Of a DNA stretch of 64,000 nucleotides, positions 42,757 through 54,465 are shown piece by piece. Position 1 is the first letter of the stretch, and the number at the start of each line of letters is the position of its first letter. The stretch spans positions 1 through 64,000 of the forward strand of contig JAEWBN010000012.1 in assembly GCA_023391095.1 (NCBI GenBank). Reading direction: 5' to 3'. A model generated the notes under the pieces. That model saw only the letters and a program-made list of their open reading frames with translations, ran no database searches and had not been told where the DNA came from. This DNA is from Pseudomonadota bacterium (GTDB lineage Bacteria > Pseudomonadota > Alphaproteobacteria > Rhizobiales > Devosiaceae). The translations under genes and the position numbers were made by a program.

Positions 42757-43566
42757 TTGTTCGCCGTGACCGTCCTGTCTCTTGCCGCCGCGATGATTGC
42801 CGGCGTGATGCCTGCCAAAGCGACCGCCTGCGAGGGCCTGCGCATGGTCAATGGCGGCCGCGTGGTGAGTGTCACCGATGGCGACACGGTGGTGCTCGAT
42901 TCGGGGCTGGTGGTGCGTCTGATCGGCACGCAGGCGCCCAAACTGCCGCTGGGGCGAGAAGATTTCCCGACATGGCCGAAAGCCGACGAGGCCAAGGCGG
43001 CACTTGAAACGCTGTTGCTCAACAAGCATGTGCGCCTCGGCTATGGCGGCGAGGAAGTGGATCGCTATGACCGCGCGCTGGCGCATGTGTTTGTCGAGAC
43101 CGGCGGCGAGCCGGTCTGGGCGCAGCACCATATGGTGGCGACGGGACTGGCGCGGGTCTATTCCTTTCCCGATAACCGCAAGTGCCTGGCCCAGTTGATG
43201 GCGGCCGAAGGGCAGGCGCGCGCGGAACGGCTTGGCATCTGGGCCGATCCCTATTACAGCGTGCGGGCGGCAGATCGCCCCGAATCCCTGTTGGACCGCG
43301 TGGGCCAATATGAACTGGTCGAAGGGCGGGTGCTGCTGGCGGAGAAAAGCGGGGGTCGGGTCTACCTCAACTTTGGCCGTCACTGGAAAGAAGACTTTAC
43401 CGGCGTCATCGAGGCGTCGGCCCTGAAGCTGTTCGCAGCCGAAGGACAGGATCCGGCGTCGCTGGGGGGCGCGCTGGTGAGAATACGTGGATGGGTGGAC
43501 GAACGGGACGGTCCGCGCATCGAAATTACCCATCCCGAACAGATCGAGGTTCTGGCTAGGCCATGA
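42757..43566 (+). CDS. Secreted thermonuclease-family protein (SNase-like)
   Basis: A 269-residue protein with a signal peptide (about 1-25, LSLAAAMIAGVMPAKATA). The staphylococcal-nuclease fold follows: VSVTDGDTVVL, VVRLIGTQAPKLPLG and RYDRALAHVF, the last carrying the catalytic Arg. The position of the catalytic Glu in the classical enzyme (IDTPE) is QAP here, as in many alphaproteobacterial homologues, so nuclease activity is uncertain. The C-terminal part from about 185 adds a beta-domain. The start is TTG 42757 behind CGGGGGC; an in-frame stop at 42733 leaves no upstream ATG. It overlaps the M48 gene by four bases. Confidence 0.82.
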   Translation: MFAVTVLSLAAAMIAGVMPAKATACEGLRMVNGGRVVSVTDGDTVVLDSGLVVRLIGTQAPKLPLGREDFPTWPKADEAKAALETLLLNKHVRLGYGGEEVDRYDRALAHVFVETGGEPVWAQHHMVATGLARVYSFPDNRKCLAQLMAAEGQARAERLGIWADPYYSVRAADRPESLLDRVGQYELVEGRVLLAEKSGGRVYLNFGRHWKEDFTGVIEASALKLFAAEGQDPASLGGALVRIRGWVDERDGPRIEITHPEQIEVLARP

Positions 43567-45041
43567 GCGCGCTTTTCGGCACCAAGGCCCTCCGCATGAC
43601 CGTGCTGGCGACGAGCATTCTTGCGCTCGCCGCCTGTTCGTCGCTGACGGGCTCCAATATCCAGGTCGGCCGCACCGGCGACAACCCGGCTCCCACCGTC
43701 GTGCCCGCCGGCACCCAGCCGGATGACGCGGTGATCGGCCTCCGCGAGCATCCGCGCATCGTTGCGGCCTATGGCGGGGTCTATTCCGACCGGCAGGCCG
43801 AGATCATGGTGGCGCGCATCGTGGGGCGGCTGCTGGCGGCGGCCAACCAGCCCAATGCCAAGTTCCAGGTGACCATCCTCGATACGTCAGAGGTCAACGC
43901 TTTCGCGCTGCCGGGCGGCTATATCTATGTGACGCGCGGCATTCTGGCGCTGGCTTCGGATACGAGCGAACTGGCCGCTGTGCTGGCGCACGAAATTGCC
44001 CACGTGACGCTGCGTCATGCGCGCGCCCGCACGGACAAGACGCGCAACACCCAGATCGTCGATCGGGTGATTACCGGCATTTTCGGCGGCGACAATTCGG
44101 CCGATGCCACGGCCAGCCGCACCCAGCAGTCGCTGGCCGCCTTCAGCCAGAACCAGGAACTGGAAGCGGACAAGGAAGGCATCAAGTTTGCCGGCAAGGC
44201 GGGCTATGACCCGCAGGCCGCGGCGCGGTTCCTGGGCGTGATGAGCCGCTTTGCCGCCTTCTCTTCGGGCGCCAGCAAGGGCGATGACGGGTTCCTGTCG
44301 TCCCATCCCTCGACGCCTTCACGCATCGAGACGGCGATGAGCACGGCGCGCGGGATGTTTGGCAGCGCGGTTTCGGGCGAAACCGACCGGGAAGCCTATC
44401 TCTCGGCCATTTCGGGCCTGACCTTCGGCGACAGTCCCTCGCAGGGCTCGATCATCGGCCAGAGGTTCGTGCATCCGGGGTCCAAGTTCACCTTTACCGT
44501 GCCCGCGGGCTATACGCTGCAGAATGCGCAAAGCGCGGTGGTAGGCGTGGCCGGCGACGGGGAAGCGGTGCGCTTCGACAGCGCGGTTGTGCAGCCCAAT
44601 ATGGCGCTGACCGACTATCTCAAGTCAGGCTGGATCGCCGGGCTCAAGGCGGACACCGTCACCGCCCATAATTACAACGGCATCGAAATGGCCTCGGGCC
44701 TGGCGCAGACCGACCAGTGGTTCTTCCGCGTGGCGGTGATGCGGCTCGACGGGGAAGTCTACCGCTTCATCTTTGCCGCCAAGGCGGACAGCCAGCGCTT
44801 TGCCGCCGGCGCCGAGGCGACGCTGAAGAGCTTCCGGCGCACCGAGCCGAGCGACCTCAGCCAGATCCGCAAGTTCTCGATCCGCCTCGTCACGGCGCGG
44901 AGCGGGGAAACGGCGGACCGGCTGGCCCGGCAGATGGCGCCCATTGCCGGGGCCAATGACCTCTTCTACATCCTCAACAATCTTTATCCCGGCGATCCGG
45001 TGACACCGGGCCAGCGCTACAAGATCGTGGTGTTGCAGTAG
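43563..45041 (+). CDS. M48 family metalloprotease lipoprotein
   Basis: A 492-residue protein. A lipoprotein signal (ILALAACSSLTG) predicts lipid attachment at the Cys. The zinc site is HEIAH (143-147) with the third ligand E201 in LEADKEGIKFA, as in BepA/YfgC-type M48 proteases that maintain outer-membrane protein assembly. The protease domain ends at about 270 and is followed by a domain of about 150 residues. A C-terminal segment, LNNLYPGDPVTPGQRYKIV, resembles a LysM-like repeat. The ATG overlaps the stop of the thermonuclease gene, so the two are coupled. Confidence 0.9.
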   Translation: MSALFGTKALRMTVLATSILALAACSSLTGSNIQVGRTGDNPAPTVVPAGTQPDDAVIGLREHPRIVAAYGGVYSDRQAEIMVARIVGRLLAAANQPNAKFQVTILDTSEVNAFALPGGYIYVTRGILALASDTSELAAVLAHEIAHVTLRHARARTDKTRNTQIVDRVITGIFGGDNSADATASRTQQSLAAFSQNQELEADKEGIKFAGKAGYDPQAAARFLGVMSRFAAFSSGASKGDDGFLSSHPSTPSRIETAMSTARGMFGSAVSGETDREAYLSAISGLTFGDSPSQGSIIGQRFVHPGSKFTFTVPAGYTLQNAQSAVVGVAGDGEAVRFDSAVVQPNMALTDYLKSGWIAGLKADTVTAHNYNGIEMASGLAQTDQWFFRVAVMRLDGEVYRFIFAAKADSQRFAAGAEATLKSFRRTEPSDLSQIRKFSIRLVTARSGETADRLARQMAPIAGANDLFYILNNLYPGDPVTPGQRYKIVVLQ

Positions 45042-45072
45042 GGACCTGTGGTTCCAGTGGCGGCTGGCTCGG

Positions 45073-45282
45073 TCAGCCGCCCGGGATCTTGGTGGCCTGT
45101 TCGGCGATGATGTCGCCGGTGCCGCCGGCGCCGACGCCGAAGACGTTGAAGAGCGAACTGCCGACGGTGGAGAAGGTGGCGATCAGCGCCACGCCGATCA
45201 GCGTGCCGATCAGAGCATATTCGATGGCTGTCGCGCCTTTGTCATCGCGGCAGAAGTCCGCGATCAGCCTCTTGCCCGTCAT
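45073..45282 (-). CDS. Flp-family type IVb pilin
   Basis: A 69-residue prepilin. A short basic leader (MTGKRLIADFCRDDKG) is followed by the processing site G-ATAIEYALI, with Glu at +5 as required by the prepilin peptidase, and one hydrophobic helix (LIGTLIGVALIATF). Flp pilins form Tad pili used in surface attachment. No Tad assembly genes lie in the window, so this is an isolated pilin gene whose machinery would be elsewhere. Confidence 0.9.
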   Translation of the reverse strand: MTGKRLIADFCRDDKGATAIEYALIGTLIGVALIATFSTVGSSLFNVFGVGAGGTGDIIAEQATKIPGG

Positions 45283-45312
45283 GGCGTTCTCCGTGCACGG
45301 CGTGCCCCAAAC

Positions 45313-45720
45313 CTAAAGCAGATCGCACAATGCGGCGATCAGCGGTTCGTCGGCGGGCGGCATGGGATAGTCGCGCAAGGCCTGTGGCCTGACCCATTTG
45401 AGAGCCGAATGCTCGCGCGCCTGTGGTGTCCCCTGCCACTTGCGACAGACGTAAAGTGGCATCAACAGATGAATGTTTTCGTAAGAATGACTGGCGAATG
45501 ACAATGGAGCCAGGCACGCTTCTTTGGTTTCGATTGCCAGTTCTTCACTCAATTCACGGATCAGCGCGGCTTCGGGCGTTTCGCCCTGCTCGATCTTGCC
45601 GCCCGGAAATTCCCACAGCCCGGCAAGGTTCTTGCCCTCGGGTCGCTGGGCGATGAGCACCCGCCGGTCGGCGTCGACAAGGGCGCAGGCCACGACGAGA
45701 AGGATGGGCTTGTCGCTCAT
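45313..45720 (-). CDS. mutT: NUDIX hydrolase MutT (8-oxo-dGTP diphosphatase)
   Basis: A 135-residue NUDIX protein. The NUDIX box is GGKIEQGETPEAALIRELSE followed by ELAIE, matching Gx5Ex7REUxEExGU. The start LLVVACALVDADRRVLIAQR and the middle SYENIHLLMPLYVC are typical of MutT-type (d)NTP pyrophosphohydrolases, which remove oxidised guanine nucleotides. The ATG overlaps the stop of the GNAT gene (ATGA). A strong MutT-like length and order support the assignment over other NUDIX groups. Confidence 0.88.
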   Translation of the reverse strand: MSDKPILLVVACALVDADRRVLIAQRPEGKNLAGLWEFPGGKIEQGETPEAALIRELSEELAIETKEACLAPLSFASHSYENIHLLMPLYVCRKWQGTPQAREHSALKWVRPQALRDYPMPPADEPLIAALCDLL

Positions 45721-46469
45721 TTGGGCGCTCCGGGGATGCGGTATGAGTAGTCGTACTGATGGGCATAGCCCAGGCCGGAATAAAGCGCCTTGGCGGGCTC
45801 GTTGTCGGCCTGGACGTTGAGCGCCGCATAGCGGGCGCCCTGGCCACGGGCCCAGGCGAGGCCGGACTGCATCATGGCGCGGGCGAGGCCCTGGCGGCGG
45901 CGGGTGGGGTCGGTGACCACATTGCCGGTGATGACGATGCCATCGGCCACGGCCATGATGGAAGAGGCAACCGCTTCCCCGTCCCGGGTCAGCACCACGC
46001 CGGCGGCGGGGATGGTGAAGGCGCCGAGCAGGGCCTGCATGGCCGCCATGGTGGCGTCGTCATAGGCCTGCAGTTTCCTTGCGGCAGTGAGGAACTTTGG
46101 GTCGCTCACCGAAAGGATATGTGCCTCGGCATCGGGCTCGTGCTCGCCCAGTACCATGGCAAAGAGGTGGCTGGGGTCGATGATCTGCCAGCCGGCTTCG
46201 TCCAGCGTGGCGTCGAGTTCGGGCGCCGACAGCGGGGTGATGCGGAAGACCGGCTTGATCTTCTGGCGCACCATCCAGGAGGCGGCCGAGATGACGCGCA
46301 AGTCGGCATCCTCGTAATCGTCGGGGTCAAAGCACTGGGTGCAATTGGCGCGCTTGGTGTAGCCGCCAGCCGCGCGGCGGGCCCAGGAGCCGTCCCACTC
46401 GAGCTGGAGGCCGGGCCAGGCCAGAAGGCCGGCCCGTTCGAAGGCTTCGACGGAGGGGAATTGGGTCAT
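45717..46469 (-). CDS. GNAT-family N-acetyltransferase
   Basis: A 250-residue protein. The C-terminal half is a GNAT fold with the acetyl-CoA loop RRQGLARAMM (R-x-x-G-x-A) and the following ALNVQADNEPAKALYSGLGY, typical of the last strands and helix. The N-terminal half (LEWDGSWARRAAGGYTKRAN) resembles the extra domain found in GNAT proteins of this size. Substrate unknown. ATG 46469 is chosen because a start eight codons earlier has no ribosome-binding site. It is coupled to mutT by a four-base overlap. Confidence 0.85.
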   Translation of the reverse strand: MTQFPSVEAFERAGLLAWPGLQLEWDGSWARRAAGGYTKRANCTQCFDPDDYEDADLRVISAASWMVRQKIKPVFRITPLSAPELDATLDEAGWQIIDPSHLFAMVLGEHEPDAEAHILSVSDPKFLTAARKLQAYDDATMAAMQALLGAFTIPAAGVVLTRDGEAVASSIMAVADGIVITGNVVTDPTRRRQGLARAMMQSGLAWARGQGARYAALNVQADNEPAKALYSGLGYAHQYDYSYRIPGAPK

Positions 46470-46548
46470 TGTCCTTGCACCCAGCGCTCTCATTCACGGG
46501 CCGTGATTTTTGCGACGGCCGGGATCGACTTCAATATCTCAGGATGGG

Positions 46549-46566
46549 CCCCGGCCTGCGCCGGGG
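46549..46566. repeat. Small palindromic intergenic repeat
   Basis: CCCCGGC and GCCGGGG form a perfect 7-bp stem around a four-base loop within the phrase GGGCCCCGGCCTGCGCCGGG. This is a common dispersed intergenic palindrome in alphaproteobacteria. It lies between the GNAT and argJ genes and might end argJ transcription or simply be repeat sequence. Confidence 0.6.
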
Positions 46567-46605
46567 TGACAACCGCGTTTTACCGGGCGGTCGCCCCTGT
46601 GCCTC

Positions 46606-47841
46606 TTAGCTGCGGTAGTCGCCGTTGATGGTGATGTAGCCGTGGGTGAGATCGCAGGTATAGACGGTGGCCCGGCCCTCGCCGAGGCCGAGGCTGACCG
46701 TCAATTCGAGTTCTTCGCCCTTCATATAGGCGCTGGTGGCTGCTTCGTCGTAGCCGGGCGCGCGTTCGCCATTGCGGGCCACAACGAGGTCGCCGAAGCG
46801 AATGGAGAGCTTGTCGCGGTCGGCCGGTTCCCCAGCCTTGCCCACGGCCATGACCACGCGACCCCAATTGGCGTCCTCGCCGGCAATGGCGGTCTTGACC
46901 AGCGGGCTATCGGCAATGGCCTTGGCGACGCGGAAAGCGCTTTCGTCGGAAACGGCGCCCTCGACATGGACGGACACCTGCTTGGTGGCGCCTTCGCCGT
47001 CACGCACGACATGGATGGCCAGCTCGAAGAGGACGTCAGACAGGGCCTGGCCGAAGACTTCGGCGCGGGGGTCATCGAGGCTTTCGATCGGCTCCACCCT
47101 GGCCTTGCCGGTTGCAAAGGCAAGAAGCGTGTCCGAAGTGGAGGTGTCGCTGTCGACGGTGATCGAATTGAAGCTCGTCTGGTTGTGCTTGACCAGAAGC
47201 GCCTGCAGGACCGGAGCGGCAATCGGCATGTCGGTGACGACAAAGGACAGCATGGTGGCCATGTCGGGCGCGATCATGCCGCTTCCCTTGGCGATGCCGT
47301 TGATCTTGACCTCGACCCCGTCGATGTCGAGCACGGCGCCCGAGAGTTTCGGGAAGGTGTCGGTGGTCATGATGGCCCGGGCCGCGTCGATCCACGGCAG
47401 GGCGTTCATGCGGGTCGCGGTTTCGTCGAGGACGCCATCGAACTTGGACGCGTCGATGAGTTCGCCGATGACGCCGGTCTGGGCGATGAAGACTTTGGAC
47501 GGGGCGCAGCCGAGCGCCTCTGCCGCCACCTTGGTGATGTAGCGCACGCTTTCGCGGCCCTTCATGCCGGTAAAGGCATTGGAATTGCCCGAATTGACCA
47601 CGAGACCGCGCGCCAGCCCGGCGCCAAGGTTCTCACGGCACAGCTCGACGGCGGCCGAAGAACATTGGGAACGGGTCAGTACGCCGGCGACCGTGGTGCC
47701 TTCGTCAAAGGCCATGAGCAGCACGTCGGTGCGGTTCTTGTACTTGATGCCGGCTTCGGCCGTGGCAAAGCGCACGCCCTCGATGGCCGGCAGGTCCGGA
47801 TAGGTCTTGGGGGCGAGGGGCGAAACCGGATGGGCGGCCAT
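46606..47841 (-). CDS. argJ: Bifunctional ornithine acetyltransferase/N-acetylglutamate synthase ArgJ
   Basis: A 411-residue ArgJ. The self-cleavage and catalytic Thr lies in [16 protein letters not shown], the invariant motif of the family, and the product splits into alpha and beta chains there. GNSNAFTG near residue 90 and the C-terminal YCEL-type region ([19 protein letters not shown]) complete the match. It transfers acetyl from N-acetylornithine to glutamate in arginine synthesis. The ATG at 47841 is chosen; the frame is open further, but no ribosome-binding site is visible there. Confidence 0.95.
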   Translation of the reverse strand: MAAHPVSPLAPKTYPDLPAIEGVRFATAEAGIKYKNRTDVLLMAFDEGTTVAGVLTRSQCSSAAVELCRENLGAGLARGLVVNSGNSNAFTGMKGRESVRYITKVAAEALGCAPSKVFIAQTGVIGELIDASKFDGVLDETATRMNALPWIDAARAIMTTDTFPKLSGAVLDIDGVEVKINGIAKGSGMIAPDMATMLSFVVTDMPIAAPVLQALLVKHNQTSFNSITVDSDTSTSDTLLAFATGKARVEPIESLDDPRAEVFGQALSDVLFELAIHVVRDGEGATKQVSVHVEGAVSDESAFRVAKAIADSPLVKTAIAGEDANWGRVVMAVGKAGEPADRDKLSIRFGDLVVARNGERAPGYDEAATSAYMKGEELELTVSLGLGEGRATVYTCDLTHGYITINGDYRS

Positions 47842-47932
47842 GGCACAAACCTTGAGCGGGCAATAACTGGCCTTGGTGTGCCCCAAAGGTGTGTCGGACG
47901 CAAGGCGGAGCGTGGCCCGCCCCACCAAACAA

Positions 47933-47957
47933 AACGCCCTCCGCGAGGGAGGGCGTT
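47933..47957 (-). terminator. Rho-independent terminator after the parvulin gene
   Basis: A perfect 10-bp GC-rich stem (AACGCCCTCC with GGAGGGCGTT) around a five-base loop is followed on the minus strand by TTTTGTTT. It lies 26 bases beyond the parvulin stop codon (47983) and before the argJ start, so it separates the two transcripts. Confidence 0.85.
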
Positions 47958-47982
47958 GCAAGGTCTGTGATGGCAGGCGGGC

Positions 47983-48921
47983 TTATTCGGCCGTGGCTTC
48001 GACGGGGCCGGATTCGGCCTGCATCTGGGCGTCGAGCTGGGCGGAGAGGGCGGGGTCGACAACGTCGATCTCAACGCCCGACATCAGCTCGTCGACCTTG
48101 GTGGTGAAGGACTGCATCAGGAGCTGCTGCTGGATCTGCGGCGCCACCTGCTCGAAAGTGGGGGGCGTGGACTGGCGCTTTTCGGTCAGCTTGATGATGT
48201 GCCAGCCGAACTGGGACTGCACGGGCGCGGACACTTCACCGGCTTCGCTCATGGCAAAGACGGCTTCCTCGAAGGGAGCGACCATCATGCCCTTGCCGAA
48301 AAAGCCCAGATCGCCGCCATTGGCTGCACCCGGATCGATGGAGTTCTCGCGCGCCAGGGTGGCAAAGTCGGCGCCGCCATCAATCTCGGCCTTGAGCGCA
48401 TTGGCCTCTTCCTCGGTCTCGACCAGGATGTGGCTGGCGCGCACTTCTTCAGCCGGCTGGAACTGGGCGACATAGGCGTCATATTCGGCGCGGGTCGCCT
48501 CTTCGGTCACCGAAGCGGCAATGGCATCGGAGAAATAGGCCCGACGCAGGGCGCGTTCCTCGAGATATTTCTGGCGCTGGGCAAAGAGCTCGGTCTGGTC
48601 CATGCCGGCATCGCGGGCGGCCTGGGACATGACCTTCATGTCGATCAGCACGCGCAGGAGGAAGGCGCGGCGCTCCTGGGGCGGCATCTGCGCGAGGTCC
48701 TGGGCCATGTCCTCGGCGGCAAAGCTCATGTCGGCCTCGGTGATGGGCTCGTCGCCGACCGTGGCAATGACCGTATCTGGGGAGGGGGCAGCCGTTTCGG
48801 TGGCGGCCGGAGTTTCGGCGGGCGCAGCGGCCTCCTGGGCAAAGGCGGTCGACAGCGGCGCAGCGGCCAGAAGGGCGGCAAGGCTCAGGCTACGGACCAG
48901 GCGCAGGGAAGGGGTGTGCAT
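47983..48921 (-). CDS. Exported peptidyl-prolyl isomerase (parvulin, PpiC/SurA-like)
   Basis: A 312-residue protein with a signal peptide (1-28, SLAALLAAAPLSTAFAQ). After an Ala/Pro/Glu-rich linker comes an N-terminal helical chaperone-like part (about 55-145) and one parvulin domain (about 150-245) with VRASHILVETEEEANALKAE and GGDLGFFGKGMMVAPFEEAV, both hallmark stretches. The C-terminus is acidic. It should assist folding of periplasmic and outer-membrane proteins. The gene ends at a clear terminator (47933-47957) and is transcribed away from secA. Confidence 0.92.
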   Translation of the reverse strand: MHTPSLRLVRSLSLAALLAAAPLSTAFAQEAAAPAETPAATETAAPSPDTVIATVGDEPITEADMSFAAEDMAQDLAQMPPQERRAFLLRVLIDMKVMSQAARDAGMDQTELFAQRQKYLEERALRRAYFSDAIAASVTEEATRAEYDAYVAQFQPAEEVRASHILVETEEEANALKAEIDGGADFATLARENSIDPGAANGGDLGFFGKGMMVAPFEEAVFAMSEAGEVSAPVQSQFGWHIIKLTEKRQSTPPTFEQVAPQIQQQLLMQSFTTKVDELMSGVEIDVVDPALSAQLDAQMQAESGPVEATAE

Positions 48922-49096
48922 CGGGCTAATTTCTCCGTGGCCGGCGATCAGGACTGCCGGCATTGGCGTATGGTGGCGGACTGGCGCCGGATGCGCCTGC
49001 CCCTCGCATGACAAGAGGGCCGAAATGTGCCGGTGGCCACGTTTTGACCGGCCCCGAAAGCTGGGGCGCGGGCAGGTTTGACCCAATTTGCCTCCG

Positions 49097-49125
49097 TTGA
49101 CAATACAGGACCCCACTCTTACATC
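49097..49125 (+). promoter_or_regulatory. Probable housekeeping promoter of secA
   Basis: TTGACA (49097-49102), 17 bases, then TACATC (49120-49125). The -35 is perfect and the spacing ideal; the -10 fits the loose consensus of alphaproteobacteria. The untranslated leader to ATG 49309 would be about 180 bases, long enough for leader-based control, though no SecM-like arrest peptide was seen. Confidence 0.55.
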
Positions 49126-49308
49126 TCACCCGCTTTTCCGAGCATGTGCCGGCGGCACGACGGTTCGCGCCCTCGCCATGCAAAGTTGGACGGGAACTTC
49201 AGGCGTTCCCACGAAATTGTGACGATGCGGGCCGGGGCCCGAGGCCGCACCATGCCGGTGCCGCCCGCCCGAACCGTGCTCGCCGCCGACACATGAAGGA
49301 CTGGACAT

Positions 49309-52011
<2,703 letters not shown>

Positions 52012-52029
52012 GGCCGGTGAGACAATGAC

Positions 52030-52060
52030 AAAGGCGGTCCGAACGGGCCGCCTTTTGTTT
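52030..52060 (+). terminator. Rho-independent terminator of secA
   Basis: AAAGGCGG (52030-52037) and CCGCCTTT (52048-52055) form a stem, followed by TGTTT. It lies 19 bases after the secA stop and just before the ribosome-binding site of the next gene. Confidence 0.8.
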
Positions 52061-52070
52061 GGAGGCTGAG

Positions 52071-52487
52071 ATGACCAATGCCGAGATCATCGAGCGAGCA
52101 GCGGCGCTCCTGCGTCCCCATCAGACCGACCAGGGGCGGCTCATGGGCGATGTCGGCGCGGTGGTGATCTCGGTCAGTGGCAAGGTCTATGGCGGGGTGT
52201 GCGTCGATACGGCGAGCTGGGGGCTTTGCGCCGAGCGCAGTGCGATGGCCGCTATGATCACCGGCGGCGAATACCGGCTTGCCAAGGTCGTTGCGGTGTG
52301 GCGCGACCCGGGCAATGGGGCCCTGACGGTGCTACCGCCTTGCGGGGTGTGCCGGGAGTTCATGCGGCAGGTGGACCAAGCCAATCTGGCCGCCGAGATT
52401 GTTCTGGGGCGCGCGCAGAGCGTGTCGCTGGCCGACCTGCTGCCGGCCCACGAGTGGCCGGCGCCGCTGGCGACGGTCAGCAGGTGA
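52071..52487 (+). CDS. cdd: Cytidine deaminase
   Basis: A 138-residue zinc deaminase. The motif is GLCAERSAMAAM (Cys-Ala-Glu, with Glu as proton shuttle) and PPCGVCREFM gives the other two zinc cysteines, the tetrameric cytidine deaminase pattern. It converts cytidine or deoxycytidine to (deoxy)uridine; blasticidin-type deaminases are close relatives and cannot be excluded. The ATG at 52071 is chosen because GGAGGC lies directly before it. It ends convergent with the next gene, overlapping by 11 bases. Confidence 0.85.
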   Translation: MTNAEIIERAAALLRPHQTDQGRLMGDVGAVVISVSGKVYGGVCVDTASWGLCAERSAMAAMITGGEYRLAKVVAVWRDPGNGALTVLPPCGVCREFMRQVDQANLAAEIVLGRAQSVSLADLLPAHEWPAPLATVSR

Positions 52488-53151
52488 CGCGGATTTCGGC
52501 GTAGCCGGTCAGGCCCTCGTCGCCGCTCGAGGTGACGCCGATGGTGCAGCCGGTGCCTACCAGCGGGATGGAGCCGCCCGAGGGGATGGCGGTGCCATCG
52601 GCCAGCATGACATAGCCATTGTCGACGACGGAGACGTCCACGGCGAAGCCCTGGTCGCAGACCGGATACCTGTCGCCGGCTGCCACGAGGAGGCGCATGC
52701 CGGGGGGCAGGCAATCCTCGCCGCCGCCGGCGTCCGCTTCGGCGGCAGGGGTTGCGGCTGCACCCGGCGGGGCGATGTCGGGCAGGGGGCCTGATGACGG
52801 CTCGGGTGCGGGCTCGGCTGTGGGAGCAGGCGCTGTCGCGGCGGCCATGGCATTGCGGGCGTAAAGGTCGAGGCTGACGCGCAACTGGGCCAGTTCGGTC
52901 GAAAGACGGAGGACGTCGCGCTGAGATTGCATGTACAGCCAGCCGGTGCCGCCAAGCGCGGTCAGCCCGGCAAGCAGGCCAAGTGTGCCCAGCACCAGTC
53001 CGGCGCGGCCCCTGTGCTCGCGCGGCGGGCGGGCGGGCGTTTCGGACCGGGTGGGCGCTGCAGGTGGCAGGACGGGCGCTGCCGGCCGCTCGGCCGGGGT
53101 CAGCGTGATCTCGGCATCGGGCAGAACGGGTTCGGATCGGGACTGGTCCAC
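52477..53151 (-). CDS. Hypothetical single-span membrane protein
   Basis: A 224-residue protein. Residues 1-48 are a cytoplasmic Pro/Arg-rich segment, then one helix (about 50-72, LVLGTLGLLAGLTALGGTGW), a short heptad-like stretch (SQRDVLRLSTELAQLRVSLD), an Ala/Pro-rich linker and a C-terminal domain with four cysteines (GEDCLPPGMRL, YPVCDQGF, GTGCTIGV and the terminal VTC). The cysteines may form disulfides in the periplasm. I recognise no family. Confidence 0.65.
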   Translation of the reverse strand: MDQSRSEPVLPDAEITLTPAERPAAPVLPPAAPTRSETPARPPREHRGRAGLVLGTLGLLAGLTALGGTGWLYMQSQRDVLRLSTELAQLRVSLDLYARNAMAAATAPAPTAEPAPEPSSGPLPDIAPPGAAATPAAEADAGGGEDCLPPGMRLLVAAGDRYPVCDQGFAVDVSVVDNGYVMLADGTAIPSGGSIPLVGTGCTIGVTSSGDEGLTGYAEIRVTC

Positions 53152-53247
53152 ATGCCTCTCCGGTTGGCGCGGTGGGCCCGCCCATGCCAGTCAATGGGGG
53201 CCGAACTTGGGCGGGTGCGCCCAGTCTAGCCCCGGAACGATCCGGTG

Positions 53248-54273
53248 TCAGCGCGGCCGCTGGGCAACCGGGGTGGGCATGGTGGCGGGCTTGCCGGTAA
53301 AGACGGGCTTGATATTGGGGTCCTGACCGCCACCGCCAAAGACGCTGCCGATATTGGAGAAGAACCCGCCCACCGCTTCGCCGCGAGCCTTGAGGGCTGC
53401 TTCCTCGGCTGCCTTGCGCTCGGCCTGCTTCTGGATGGCCGCAGCCTGGTTGAGCAGGGCGGCGTTGTCGGCTTCCTGCTTGGCGGTGACGGCAGCATTG
53501 GTGAGGGTCGGCGGGCAGGCGCCCATGGCGTTGAGAGGCCCGGTGGCATTGGGGTTGAAGATGTAGCGCATTTCGCAGACGTCCCAGGTGGGCGGGGTCT
53601 TGGTCATTTCGAAATGGTCGTAGCCAACCTTGATGTTCTTCCAGAAATCGAGGTGGGGGCTCGTGGCATGGCTGGCCAGATTGGCGGCCGTCATGCGGAA
53701 GGGGTAGATCTGCAACTGGAAGCTGGGATTGCCGCCCTTGAAGGTTTCGCGGGCCAGGGCGTAAATCTCGGCAATGCCGGCATCGGTCATTGCGTAACAG
53801 CCGCGCGAGGAGCAGTCGCCGTGCACCATGAGGTCCGAGCCGGTGCGGCCGTGGGCGCGATCGAACTTGTTGGGAAAGCCGGTATTGAAGGCCAGGTAGT
53901 AGTTGGACTTGGGGTGCATCAGGCCCGGCGTGATGGTGTAGAAGCCTTCAGGGCTCTGCCGGTCGCCTTCCTTGAACTTGGGGCCCAGGTCGCCCGAATA
54001 GGCGCAGATCTCGTAGGTCTTGAACAGCCGGAAGGTGCCCGAACTGGTCTTCTTCCAGACCTCGAGCACGCTTTCTTCCTTGAAGATGCGAATGACCATG
54101 CCGTCGGACGGCGAGGAGCCGATGCTGCGCAGGCCCTGAACCACGCCGCTCGACAGGGGCTGGTTGTGGCGGTTGTCGCCCCCCTTGATGAAGCCGGAAC
54201 AGGCAGCCAGTCCGACCGAAAGCCAGACGAGGATCACGAATGCGCCGAGGCGATGCAGGAATGTGCCGGTCAA
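53248..54273 (-). CDS. YafK-type L,D-transpeptidase family lipoprotein
   Basis: A 341-residue protein with a lipobox (VGLAACSGF). The catalytic motif is MVHGDCSSRGCYAMTD, the HGxCSxRGCYA form of the YkuD/YafK domain, with Cys as nucleophile. VIRIFKEESVLEVW and GPKFKEGDRQSPEGFYTI precede it as in YafK. Related proteins form or cut links between peptidoglycan and outer-membrane lipoproteins. A Lys/Ala-rich coil (AERKAAEEAALKAR) and a glycine-rich stretch follow the domain. The best start is the ATG at 54273. Confidence 0.88.
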   Translation of the reverse strand: MTGTFLHRLGAFVILVWLSVGLAACSGFIKGGDNRHNQPLSSGVVQGLRSIGSSPSDGMVIRIFKEESVLEVWKKTSSGTFRLFKTYEICAYSGDLGPKFKEGDRQSPEGFYTITPGLMHPKSNYYLAFNTGFPNKFDRAHGRTGSDLMVHGDCSSRGCYAMTDAGIAEIYALARETFKGGNPSFQLQIYPFRMTAANLASHATSPHLDFWKNIKVGYDHFEMTKTPPTWDVCEMRYIFNPNATGPLNAMGACPPTLTNAAVTAKQEADNAALLNQAAAIQKQAERKAAEEAALKARGEAVGGFFSNIGSVFGGGGQDPNIKPVFTGKPATMPTPVAQRPR

Positions 54274-54433
54274 GGTTGTTCAAGCCCGAGTGGAAACCGG
54301 GCCCTTATGAAGCCCGAATGGTTAGCGCAGTGTGAGCGCATTGCGTGAATGAAGCCTTTACCACGGCGCAAAACGACCCGGAAGCAGGGGTGCTCACGGC
54401 GAATTGTGCTGTAACGTGGACGCCAATCATGCT

Positions 54434-54450
54434 GTAATACCGTGTATTAC
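54434..54450. promoter_or_regulatory. Palindromic operator of the antitoxin gene
   Basis: GTAATAC-CGT-GTATTAC is a perfect 7-bp inverted repeat with a three-base centre, located 16 bases before the antitoxin start. Ribbon-helix-helix antitoxins bind such sites to repress their own operon. Confidence 0.65.
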
Positions 54451-54465
54451 AAGTGGAGGTCCATC

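Noticed and set aside
46642..47970. A 442-codon plus-strand frame opposite argJ
   Set aside because: It is a shadow of argJ, caused by codon bias, with no family match.
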